Of a stretch of DNA of 64,000 nt, positions 24,805 to 35,440 are shown piece after piece (position 1 is the first letter of the stretch; every line of letters starts with the position of its first letter). Under the pieces are notes generated by a model that was not told the origin of the DNA, did no database searches, and saw only the letters and a list, made by a program, of their open reading frames with translations. The position numbers were made by a program, and so were the translations under genes. The DNA is taken from contig OX637637.1 in the NCBI GenBank assembly GCA_951802195.1, positions 558,001 through 622,000 of the forward strand. The letters are read 5' to 3'. This stretch comes from Tausonia pullulans. Lineage: Eukaryota; Basidiomycota; Tremellomycetes; Cystofilobasidiales; Mrakiaceae.

Positions 24805-25327
24805 ATGTCCTCCTGGCTCGCCTCCCTCTGGCCGGCGCACGCCGCCGCAGCTCCGCCGGCCCCGGTGCTCCCGCCGTCGTCGTTCCTGCCCGACGACGCT
24901 GCGGCTCCGTCAGCGTCGACGCCGTCCGACGCAGCGTCCCAGCCCGCCCCCGGAGCTCGCTCCCCCTCATTGGCATCGTCCCAGGCACCCGCAAGTCGGC
25001 ATGCCGGACCCAACCTCCCGATCGACGCCGTCTACATCCCGCCAGACGAGATGCTCGGCCGGCCGGCGGTCCTCCAGCATCTGCCCTACTCGAAATCTCT
25101 CCGCGACCCGGCGGCCTTCATCAAGCCCGAGATGGCGCCGGGGGCGAAGGCCCCTCCATCGAGGGAGCCCACGCCTCAGGGTGCGCAGCAGCATTCGTTT
25201 TCCATAGACCGAGGCAGACCGTAAAGGACACGGCGACGCGTACGGAGGGGGGGGGGGCGGCAGGGCGCGCGCGAGCATTCCGGGGAGAAGAGACGCGTCG
25301 GTTCACCTTCGCTCGTTTCCGGGCTGA

Positions 25328-25367
<40 letters not shown>

Positions 25368-26040
25368 TCTCATGGGCTTCCCTGGTTATCTCTCGCAGAG
25401 CGCCAGGAGGAGGAGAAGAAGATGTCCCGGCCTCCAGCTCCCGCGGACCCGTCTGGCCCGAGCCCCAACTACCCGGCGTTCGACCCCGAGGTGCATCGTC
25501 TCAGGCCGCCGCCGTCGTCGTCGTCACCGCCGCCCTCCAGTCAGAATGCACCGGGGAACCCTCCGCCGGCTTCTTCGACCTATTCCCCTCCCTTTGACAG
25601 CATCGCCACCACCACCCGCCCCGGCCGAACGCCCGACGCCGGCGTTGCCTCCTACCTCCCAGACCCAGTCAAGCCCGCGGACTCAACGATCCCGACCGAG
25701 ACGCAGTACGACGACGAGGGCAAGGCGATCATCGAGCCGTACGACTTCAAGGAGGCCGCCTTGGTCCAGCAGAGGGCGTATGCGAACAACCAGGCATATA
25801 TCAACTGCGCGGATCATATCGAGGCTTTCTGGAAGTGTGCGTGGTGGCGGCGGTTGAGCGGAGGCGGAGTGCGCGGCTTGTCGACCCGGCTATTGACCCG
25901 CATCTTCCCCCCTGCGTTCTCTAGGCATGAGAACTTGGAACTCGGCGACGGGGCTCTGTATGTTCTTGTGGAGCGAGCGCGAGATGTGCCAAAAGATCCA
26001 GAATGTGAGCAGGCGCGGTGGGCGTGTCATTGCCTTTACG

Positions 26041-26083
<43 letters not shown>

Positions 26084-26422
26084 TCTTGCGCCCAAGTTGA
26101 CCTAACTCTTCCCCCCCCCCCCCCCCTCTTTCCCCAGGAACTCCTCCTCGAGCTCAACTACGGCGACCCCGCCAACACGCTCCAGCAAGACCTCTTCATT
26201 GCCCGCAAGGCCGATCTCCAAGGGCAGGAGCTCCTCAAGCTTGAACTCGGCCAGGAGAACCGGGCGACGGGGCTCTCGGTGGACAAGCTCGCGGCGTACG
26301 AGAAGGAGATGCGGGCCAAGGGGCTGTGGGACACGCCGCTGGAGAGACCGTGGTGGTGGAACGACAAGGAGCAGCAGAGGCGGAGGGAGGAGGCGGGGGT
26401 GGTGCCGCCGCCGGAGGCGTGA
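24805..26422 (+). CDS. Twin-CX9C (CHCH-type) protein with long N-terminal extension
   Basis: Predicted 392 aa. Exons: 24805-25180, 25399-25836, 25925-26004, 26138-26422; phases close. The diagnostic feature is two CX9C motifs, C262-X9-C272 (CADHIEAFWKC) and C283-X9-C293 (CMFLWSEREMC), ten residues apart, the second cysteine being completed across an intron. Twin-CX9C proteins are usually imported into the mitochondrial intermembrane space by Mia40 and oxidised there. Family members are mostly 70-150 aa, so the 260-residue Pro/Ser/Ala-rich N-terminus is unusual. The C-terminal 100 residues are charged and helical. An alternative start at 25421 would drop most of the extension, but the upstream exon joins in phase (TPQ/ERQEEE). 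Exact orthologue not recognised. Confidence 0.75.
25329..25366 (+). repeat. CT microsatellite in intron
   Basis: CT dinucleotide run with one TTT interruption, inside the first intron of the twin-CX9C gene, 30 bases before the acceptor. It may act as the polypyrimidine tract. Confidence 0.85.
26044..26078 (+). repeat. CT microsatellite in intron
   Basis: Near-pure CT run inside the third intron of the twin-CX9C gene, followed by a run of 16-17 C before the acceptor at 26136-26137. Confidence 0.85.
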
Positions 26423-26714
26423 GGGGGGCTTGAAGATGATGACAATGGAACAGCGGAGAAGCCACGGAGGAGACGCACGCGCTAGTGGCGAGCAGCAGCC
26501 AGGACCCGGCGTGCCAGCGTGGCAGCTCTCTCCCATTAGACTGCTAGTCGTAACTTCCTGCTGCGCGCCGCCCGGAGCTTTGCCAGCGCGGCAATATGGG
26601 CAACATGTGCGAGCTGCCAGCGCACAGCGAGCCACGCGCGCTTGGGCCCGACGGACGCGCTTCTCTCCCGGTCTCCCTCGTGCCCCGTCCCTCTTGTGGC
26701 CCACAACCGCCACG

Positions 26715-29000
26715 ATGAAGTCGACGACCCTCTCCCTCCTCGCCCTCGCGGCACTCGCCTCTGCCTCGGATGTCCTTGATCTCACCAAGGACACCTTCAA
26801 GGACGCCGTCTCCCATGACGGCCTCACCCTCGTCGAGTTCTTCGCTCCGTGGTGTGGACGTGAGTGGGCTGCTCGGGCTGGAGATCTCGCCCCATATCAT
26901 CTCGCTGACAGGATGGCCTGCTGCTCCCCTCCTCAGACTGCAAGGCGTAAGCCCTCCAACTCGAGCGACGGCCCTGCTCAAGCCGGCCGTCGTGGATTCC
27001 TTGGCTTTCAACACCCGCCATCAGCAGCGAGACTGACAGCGCATCCTCCCTCTCTTTGTCAGCCTCGCCCCGCACTTTGAGGAGGCCGCGACCGAGCTCA
27101 AGGACAAGGACATCAAGCTCGCCAAGGTCGACTGCACTGTCGAGTCCGACCTTTGCCAGGAGTTTGGCATCCAGGGCTACCCGTGCGTCGTGTCTCTCGC
27201 TGTTTCGTTCGCGGTCCTCTCAACCGCCGCCTGTCCCACGGCGAGTGAGGCGCCTGGCCTGGCCGGCCTAGCCAGCCTGGCCGACACCCTTTGAGAGCCC
27301 TGTCCCATCTTCGCCCGGCACGTGCTCATGGCTTCCCCTCTCTCTCTCTCTCTCTTCCTTTCATGCTTATCTCAACCCAGGACGCTCAAGGTTCGTTCGC
27401 TTGCTCGCTCGCCCTTCCCTCCACCGAGACGCGTCGCGCTCGTGGCTGATACACCATCTCATTCATCTCATAGGTCTTCAACGATGGCGAGGCGGCCGAC
27501 TACACTGGACCTCGCAAGACTGAGGGCATTGTCGCTTACATGATCAAGTAAGCCGCTGAAGGACGACGTGGTGACGGTGATGGTGTTCAGCAGCTGACGA
27601 GCCTGTACTCTCTCACCCCCCAGGCAGTCGCTCCCCGCCGTCTCCGAAGTCACGGCCGACAACCACGACGAGTTCAAGGGCGCGGACAAGGTGTGCGTAG
27701 TAGCCAGCACAACGACAACGCAACAGATCTATGCTAACATCTCGCCTGCCTCCCTCCTTCCCCTTCAGCGTCCTCATCGCCTACACCAAGGAGGGTGAGG
27801 AGGCCCCCGCAGCCTTCACCACGTTCGCCAACTCCCACCGGGACTCGTACCTCTTCGGCCACGCCTCGCTCGCCGTTGGCGGCGTCTCGGAGCCTTCCAT
27901 CGTCCTTTACAAGACGTTCGACGAGGGCAAGAACGTCCTCTCGCCGGCCGCATACAACGCCCTCACCGCCGAGTCCCTCGGTGACTGGATCCGACCCAAC
28001 GCCGTCCCTCTCCTCGACGAGATCTCTCCTGAGAACTTTGCCACTTACGCCGGAGCCGGTCTCCCGATTGCCTACATCTTCGTCGACCCGGAGCAGACCG
28101 AGGCCAACGCCAAGCTCATTGAGTCTCTCAAGCCGGTTGCCGCTGAGCACAAGGGCGCCCTCTCCTTCGTCTCGATCGACGCCATCAAGTTCATCGACCA
28201 CGCCAAGTCCCTCAACCTCCCGACGGACAAGTGGCCCGGGTTCGTCATCCAGGACCTTACCACTCAGACCAAATTCCCGCTCAAGGCTGGCTCCGTTGAG
28301 TGGGACGCCAAGACGGTAGCCGAGTTCGCGAACAAGTTTGTCAAGGGCGAGATCAAGCCGGACGTCAAGTCGGCGCCGGTCAAGGCCGTCCAGGAGGCGT
28401 CTGTCTGGGACCTCGTCACGGACGAGTACGAGAAAGTCGTCTGGGAGGACGGAGCCGACAAGGACATCTTCATCGAGTTCTACGCGCGTACGTACTGCGT
28501 GGGACTGCTGGTGAGGGCCATTCACTGATACCCATCTCGGTCTTTAGCCTGGTGCGGACACTGCAAGCGCCTCAAGCCCATCTGGGACACCTTCGCCGAC
28601 AAGTACACCCACCTCGACAACGTGATTATCGCCAAGTTTGACGCCACGGAGAACGATGTCCCGCCCACCGAGCCGTTCAAGATCTCTGGTTTCCCGACGC
28701 TCAAGTTCCGCCCTGCGGGTGCGGACGCGTTCATCGACTACTCGGGCGACCGTTCGCTCGAGTCGCTCGTCGAGTTCCTCGAGGAGAACGCCGTCAACCC
28801 GCTTACTCCCCAGGGGTCCAACGAGGTATGTTTTTTTTTTCCCTCCTTGTTGATGATGGCCTTCTCATGGTGGAATCAACGTTGACCTCTTTCTTATCAA
28901 ATTATTCTTCTCCTTTTGCCAGACCGCCAAGGATGAGCCCGTCAAGGCCGAGGACACCGCTCCTCCCGCCGCTGACGCTTCGGCTCACGACGAGCTCTAA
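26715..29000 (+). CDS. PDI1: Protein disulfide isomerase, ER lumen (HDEL)
   Basis: ER oxidoreductase forming and isomerising disulfides, 500 aa (yeast Pdi1 522). Exons: 26715-26859, 26937-26946, 27063-27182, 27381-27390, 27474-27547, 27624-27692, 27769-28487, 28548-28825, 28923-29000; phases close. A signal peptide is visible ([18 protein letters not shown]). The a domain has the CGHC redox motif at residues 47-50 and the a' domain has a second CGHC at 385-388, with two redox-inactive domains between. The acidic tail ends in HDEL. Exons 2 and 4 are only 10 nt each. Exon 2 supplies His-Cys of the first active site plus Lys; exon 4 supplies the TLK following the conserved cis-Pro of GYPTLKVF. 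Intron 27183-27380 is 198 nt. Confidence 0.97.
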
Positions 29001-31212
29001 GCGAGAACCCGTCTGTGGTCAGGCAGGTTTGGGAAAGGGGAGGGGAAGGGAGGGGGGGGGGGGGGAGGGAATCTCTTGTTTATTTGAAGAAATGGGAGCG
29101 AGGAGGTCGAGGAAGGAAGGACCTCATTGGATATCTCGATTCTTGCACACTGTTCCTCCTGCCTCGAGCAAGTTATTTGGGATTACAGAGGCTACGCACG
29201 CAGCGCTCGGCAGTGACTTGAGTCCGCGATCCGCAGGGGAAGTGGCTAGGATGTGGCAAGCCTACCTCGGGCTTGTCAAAGTCGACGGAGGAGTCGGAGG
29301 AGTCGAGCTCCCGAGTCGGCGAAGAGGAGGACGAGCTGGTAGTGGACAGCGTCAACGGCGAGTGAGAGAGCAAGAGTGTAGGGAACGAGGAGCTCGCCGG
29401 GCACCTGGTCCGTCGAGGTGCCCTACTAGTATCTCTTTTTTTTATTTTAGCGATGGACGGGTCCGGCGTTGCATTGCGTGCGTCCAAAGGTCGATGGGTC
29501 AGTTCTTCTGCCATCTCCGGAGGGGATGTAAGAGGAACGCCTCACAACCCATCTCGTCCTCTCCAAGGTGGCCACGATCGCCTGAGCAGCGAGCACCTCA
29601 GCGGAAGCAGAGACGGGTTGCTCGAGGTTAGGATTCTTTTCCTCTCCAGCGCAGCGACGACGCGCGAGCCAGGGGAAGAAGCGCACTCGCAGGTCAATCG
29701 CTCAGGCGTACGCCTTGATATCGCGCTTTGACTGGAAGTCAGGATGGATGCGACACTTATCAGAGGAACCTTCAATGCCCTGAAAGCCCAAGCTTGAGTG
29801 CCGCAGGTGGATCAGCAAGGTCGAGAGATCGCGAAGTCAACTGGTGAACTAGCCCAGAAGATGAACCGCTTGATTCCCGGCTTCTTCGCTACACCCGCCA
29901 GAAATGTTGCCCTGCTTAGGCATCTTTTGGGAGAGCCTGTGTCACCAGATGCAAGATCCTGTATGCCGAAGAGAAGTAACGCAGAAAACAGTGGCGACTG
30001 ACGCCCCGGATACCAGTGGACAGGGGTTGCACGCCTGAGTGGCCTGGAGAGTGAAGAGCGGACGAGGTCAGCGAAGGATCGCTCTTCACAGCCCAAGGAC
30101 GATAGCTCTTGAGCTGAGGTGCCTTTGGCAACTGAGATAGCGACGACATATCTGGCTTGGACGACGAACATAGTCATTTTAGAACCTAGATAAGCTTGGG
30201 TGGAGGAGGATTGCCGTTGTTGATATCGAGAGTAGCTCGCTCTCTCTTTCTTATTCCCAACTTACCTTTTTGTTGTGTGCGGACGACCCTTGGCACGCTC
30301 CATCTCGCTGTTTCAGTCTCACGAATTATGTGAGTAAAGGGTGGCCACGCATAGCGCGCTGTGGGTGACAACCCCTCGGTCGCGATCGACTGCCAAGCTG
30401 AAGGTCATTAACCCTCCTCAACCATATTCTCACCAGCTCAAAGGACATCTCCGCAAGTGCAAGGCTTGGAGAGCCACGTTATGCTTACAAAAACCGCGCT
30501 TGATTGAATTACGATTCGCCGATGAGGGCACGCACTTCTGGTGGCTGGCTATGGGTTCCCTATGGAGGTCTCTCAGAAAAATTTGGGCACGTCGTCTGGA
30601 CGGCGGACCGAGGAGAAGGCGGGGCTCAATGTGTTAGACATTAGCGCTTGTTGCAATGATAAGTGTCAACAGACGCAGGAGTCTCGGAAAAAGCACGTTC
30701 GCGCTACTGCGCAAGTGTCGCGCGAGTGGAGTGGCCAACAACAGAGATGGATACATACATTATCGATAAAAACGTGCCCAGTTTAACACGCCCAATTGTC
30801 GTTGAGGGCGAACATCGAAAAAGAAGTTCTCAATCGTCGTCAAGCAACCTGTCGACGGTCGAGTGATCACTGACGCACATGTTCGCTCGTCGACCACCTA
30901 GGAAGTCCGCCTGCTGCAGTCACAGCTTCCAGCCCGTTGCCGACTCCAAGTCCATGTGAGACGAGCTTGAACGTACCGACGGAGAACGAGGATGGCCGGA
31001 AGACACTCCCGAATCCGCCGTTGACACCGAATGACGTAGGGGCTGCTGATCAATGAAACGACGCGCGTGGGTCCGCGATCCGTCCGAACAGGCCTCCCCT
31101 CCACTTTCCAAGCTTTACTCCTCCTTTCTTCTCTCTCATCGTGAGTCTGACCTACACCCAACCATCATCTATCTCTCCTATACCACTCTTTCCCTACTTA
31201 ACCCACTCAAAT
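29001..31212. other. 2.2-kb region without a confident gene
   Basis: Between PDI1 and the alcohol dehydrogenase. It begins with a G-rich run (29034-29070). Short frames on both strands around 29440-30000 have protein-like composition (plus strand from an ATG near 29861, GFFATPARNVALLRHLLGEP; minus strand near 29740, KCRIHPDFQSKRDIKAYA), but none extends into a recognisable domain, so a degraded or unspliced small gene is possible. From 30200 to 30900 the DNA is AT-richer with no visible gene. Confidence 0.4.
29034..29070 (+). other. G-rich run, potential G-quadruplex, 3' of PDI1
   Basis: Several G runs of four or more, including one of about 14, lie within 40 bases starting 35 bases after the PDI1 stop. 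In the transcript this could form a quadruplex in the 3' untranslated region; this is inference from the G spacing only. Confidence 0.45.
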
Positions 31213-33727
31213 ATGCAGGCTGTTGCCAACACCATTCAGGACAAGGCAAGTCCCTATCCTCGAGCTCGTCAAGCTCCTGCCTGCCGGCACCTTTCCAGTT
31301 GATCTGACGGACACCCTTCCTCTTCAGATCCTCGGCAAGACCGAGACCGGCGTCGAGACGGAGTACAAGGCCCGGCCTGATGGCTCTACCATGAAGGCCC
31401 TCGTCTGGAAGGGCACCGACAGTGCGTCATTTGAACAATTCTCGGTCTCTCACAGTTAGACTGACGTTGGCCATCTCCTTATCTAAACAGAGGTCGAGGT
31501 CGTCGACGTCCCCATCCCCGACATCACTCAGGACGATGATGTCATCATCAAGGTCACCGGTGAGTCTCTTACTTGTTAGAGTCGCCAGGATCTCAGTGAC
31601 GGTCGTGATGGTATAGCTCTCTGCACCGCGCCGACCCGCTCCATCTATTCCGTCCTTACTTGTCAACATCGCTGAACACTCTGTTCTAAATGAAACCAGG
31701 AACTACCATATGCGGATCGGACCTCCACCTCTACCACTCTGTCAGTAGTCAGTCATCTTAGTGCTGGAAGTGCTTCGAGACATCTCAAACTCCCAGCGCG
31801 GCGGCCTCGGCGAGGGCTGACCACTCCCTCTCTCCCTTTATATACGAGCAGGAGATAGTTGCGATGAAGGAAGGTCAGGTTCTTGGACATGAGGGCATGG
31901 GAATCGTGGAGAAGATTGGCCCCAACGTGCGCAATCTCAAGGTTGGACAGCGTGTGGTCGCCTCTTTCCAGAGTAAGTCCAGGAACGACGGTGAGAGACG
32001 TTTCCTTACCCGAGAGCTGACCAGAGCTCTCCAGTCGCATGTGGTACGTGCAAGTACTGCAAGAAGAAGCTATCCAGGTGCGTGGCATAATATGGCCGTG
32101 AAGACCACTGTTTGCGCGTCAGTGACAGATGAGATCGTCTCTCCCTGCGCCTGCTTAGCTTCTGCGACCGGTAAGCAACACTTTGCTCGACCTGTGCTCG
32201 ACCTTCCTGCAGAATAGCTCTTCTGAATAACTTTACGATTAGGACCAACGATTCTTCCCTGATGGAGGCTATGTATGGCCAGAAGGATGCCGGCTTCTTC
32301 GGCTACTCGCACTTCACCGGAGGTTTCGCCGGTTGGCAGGGTGAGCCCTCGTTTGTCCGACTGGCTGAGTATGAAGCAGCTCAAGCTCGTCCGCTGACTC
32401 GATTCCGCTTTTCTGTAGCCGAGTATGTCAGAGTTCCCTTCGGCAACGTCAACCTCCTCCCGATCCCGGACAACGTCACCGACGAGGAGGCAGTCTACCT
32501 CTCGGACGTCCTCCCGACGAGTTACAACTGCGTCGTGGACACTGGAGTCGAGGAGGGCGACGTCGTCGGCGTCTGGGGGTGAGTGTCACGTCTCTGATCT
32601 TCTTGATATGAGCGGTCGTACTGACAGTATTCCTGTCCTGTCAGTCTTGGACCCATCGGACAGTGCGCAGCCAAGTGGGCTCTCCTCAAGGGAGCCAAGA
32701 GGGTCATCGGCATCGACCTTGTTCCCTCCCGCCTTAAGTTCGCCCGCGAGAAGCTCGGAATCGAGACGATCGATGCCTCGGGAGGAACCAAGGTCGCCGA
32801 AGAGGTTCTCAAGCTTGTCCCGGACGGTCTCGACTGCGCACTCGACTGCGGCACGTTCCACGAGCCCAAGAGTCTCACCCACAAGGTTCAGAAAGCGCTC
32901 ATGTTGGAGACGGACGTGCTTGAATCGATCAACGAGATGATCTACTCGTGAGTAACGACGACGGAGGCGGGGCGTTTGCGCGCCTCGACCACCATCTCCC
33001 CTCATCCCTCTCCCTATCATCTCGACCCTCTTCTCCATTACTCGATGTTTTACTATCTCGGCCATAAGTTTCATCTGCTGACCTCCACCACTATCGTGCA
33101 TCTGCTTTCTCTCTCTCCATCTTGATCGGTTCTCCTGCCCGGTTTTCAGGGTACGCAAGCGCGGGCGTGTCGGCCTTACGTCTGCCTACGCTGGCCTTGG
33201 CAACGGGTTCGCCGTGGGAGCTCTCATGGAGTGTGGAAGGCGTCTGATCGGAAACGGGCAAGCTCCGGTCCACCTCTACTGGGAGGAGATCCTCCAGCTC
33301 ATCGTGGAGAAGAAGTTTGACCCTACTTTTGTACGCCATTGTTTCATCGCTCTCCCGCCGCCAATCTTGACTGCACACTGATTTCCTCTCTCTTTCCTTA
33401 AACTTTATAGATGATCGTTCGTCTCCCTTGCTTCGGACTTCCGCTCAGCACCTCCCCTGACCTCTCGCGCCTTCTTCTCTCCTCAGACTCACCGTGTCCC
33501 GCTCGAAGACTTCAAGGAGCTCTACGACAAGTTCGACCGCCGCGTCGGAGGCATCGAGAAGGTCTTTGTTGAGACTAAGTTCTCTGCTCGTGAGTAGGGA
33601 CCACCATCGATCGTCCCTGTCTGTCTCGCTATCTGACACTCCTCTTCCGTTCCCTTTCTTTCCAGCCCCGAGCCCCAACTGTCCCAAGACCATGCGGGCT
33701 AAGGACATCGGCGGGGAGGGTGCCTAA
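31213..33727 (+). CDS. Zinc-dependent alcohol dehydrogenase, MDR family (formaldehyde-dehydrogenase-like)
   Basis: NAD(P)-dependent zinc alcohol dehydrogenase, 441 aa, of the subgroup that keeps MKALVWKG...TICGSDLHLYH, GHEGMGIVE, ACGTCKYCKKK (structural zinc cysteines), GFFGYSHFTGG and the Rossmann motif GLGPIG. Fourteen exons: 31213-31245, 31328-31421, 31491-31559, 31700-31740, 31852-31972, 32035-32077, 32159-32170, 32243-32340, 32419-32578, 32645-32947, 33150-33330, 33411-33416, 33487-33589, 33666-33727; all phases close. Exons 7 and 12 are 12 nt (completing SFCDR) and 6 nt (Met-Ile of PTFMITHR). The first intron has a GC donor (AAG/GCAAGT). The C-terminal PPSPNCPKTMRAKD matches the family end. 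Physiological substrate unknown. Confidence 0.94.
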
Positions 33728-33918
33728 GTCTGAGTTGATGTGTGATTGAGCTTACTTACCTGCCCTTGTTAGTTGATAGTGAATGCGTGCTTCCGAGGTC
33801 TATCCTTGTATTTATCTCTCTCTCGCGTGAACATGATTAGTAGCATTAGCATCAAGAGAAAACAAAACACACCGACTCCCTGAACGGTCCCCCCTCCACT
33901 TGGTTATCGACAACCCCC

Positions 33919-35440
33919 TCAAGGCCCAGAGACCTTGCCGATGATGTTGTACCGCTTCTCAAAGAACGAGTACCACTGGTTGAGCGTCTGGAGCGACTTC
34001 TCGTCGAGGGACGAGTAGTCGGGGATGGCGTCCTGGGAGGAAAGAGACCGGAGTCAGTCAACGAAGACCAGAAGAGAGATAAAGAGGGAGCGGAGCGCGC
34101 TCTCGCGTGGGCTCTCCCCTCCGCCAAGCTCAACCGACGCGTGATGAGGACGCTGACCAACAGCCCGAGGGCGCGAAGGCGGCGGCGGGTCGGCTGGCTC
34201 CCAATGGGGCTTCCCTCGTTCTCCTTCCCCCCAACGATCTCATTCTCGCCCTCCGTGCAAGAGAGCTCCCCGACAGAACAGCGCGCAGAAGGGAGAGATA
34301 GCCAACGCACCTCGGGCTTGAGGCTCGAGAGGCCGAGCCCCTTGGAACCATCCTTGCCGGCAAAGACGTTGTAGCTCTTTCCCGGGCCGTACATCTCGGC
34401 CTTGGGCGTGACATCAAAGACGGTGCCTGGTAGAGGGCGAGGCGGGGTTAGCGCCGGGGATGGCGAGCAAGCGAGGGCAGCGAGGCGAGCGACCCACCCT
34501 TGATGCCGATGTAGATCTTCTGGCCCTCGGGCACGCCGTTGTACTTGGCGAGTTCAGTGAGCGTGATGGGCGTGTCGAGCGGAGGGTTGAGGTTCGTGGC
34601 AGGGGCAGACATCATGCTGGTGGATTGCTGGGTGATAGATAGCGCAAGAGGCGGAGAAGGTGGAGGTTAGAGGGAAGGAAAGGTCGGGGCGAGCCAACGA
34701 GGGCAGGCGTGTCCCCAAGCGGCGACCCCAAGCCAAGCACCCGGACCACAGCGGCGACTCACAGCGATGGTGGGCTTCTCAGCCGTGGCCGTCGTGGTGG
34801 CGCTGCTGCTGGCCTCCTCGATGGCGAGCTGCTCCTCGGCGCCCGTGAGCTGCTTCGACCGGAGGTGATCCGCGAGCGCGCGGTTGTAGTCGACCCACGC
34901 CTGCGTTCCGGGGCGGGGCACGATGCGGCGGGGTCTCGGCGGGAGATAGTTGCCGTCGGCGTCCTTGGGAGCGTCCCTCATGTACATGGCCCATAGGAAG
35001 ACGAGCGGGAGGAGCATCGGGACGGCAACCTTGCCAGCGAGGAGGCTGTAGGGAAGGGGGAGCATGGGTCAGCCCACGTGGTGCGAGGACGCGCGCTGGC
35101 GGTGATAAGGCGCAATGTTCGATGGCCGACCGAGGAAAGGAGGGGGAGGAGACCCACCAGGCATTGAGCGGGTTGTCAGAGTAGTCGATCCAAAACTGAT
35201 TCCAGAGCTGGAAGAGGAGGAAAGGTGGCAATGTCAGATCATGTAAGAGGAGACAACGACGGCGCTGTCCGGCGACAGCTTCGAGCGACGACTCACGTCA
35301 ACGAAGAATTGGCATCGGTCCTGGAACGCCCAGAGCGTCCGATAATATATCCGGCTGGAGGGAAGTCAGCACCGGACGGCCGAGAGAACGGCAGGAGAGC
35401 CAACGCACTCGATGAGCGAGGGACGGAAGGAGGAAGACAT
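33919..35440 (-). CDS. DAP1: DAP1/PGRMC-like cytochrome b5-fold heme-binding membrane protein
   Basis: Membrane-associated progesterone-receptor family protein; yeast Dap1 binds heme and supports sterol-synthesis P450s. Predicted 260 aa. Exons: 35440-35409,35354-35297, 35207-35158, 35045-34763, 34627-34498, 34426-34311, 34032-33919; phases close. The N-terminal half is unusual: an aromatic-rich segment (RIYYRTLWAFQD), a membrane helix at about residues 47-69 (VAVPMLLPLVFLWAMYM) and a charged linker. The cytochrome b5-like domain occupies residues 160-255: TLTELAKYNG, KIYIGIKGTVFDVT, GPGKSYNVFAGKDGSKGL and a C-terminal helix containing LNQWYSFFEKRY. The tyrosines used for heme binding in the family are present. 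Yeast Dap1 is only 152 aa. An internal ATG pair in exon 5 could give a short soluble form, but the upstream exons splice in phase. Confidence 0.88.

Noticed and set aside
23952-26105. Plus-strand open frame of about 700 codons spanning NOT4 exon 1 and the CX9C gene
   Set aside because: It crosses the NOT4 RING exon and the shared promoter region. Only its last part is real coding sequence, as exon 2 of the CX9C gene.
27734-28525. Minus-strand open frame of 263 codons opposite PDI1
   Set aside because: Exact antisense of the largest PDI1 exon, rich in Asp/Gly/Leu/Val from codon mirroring.
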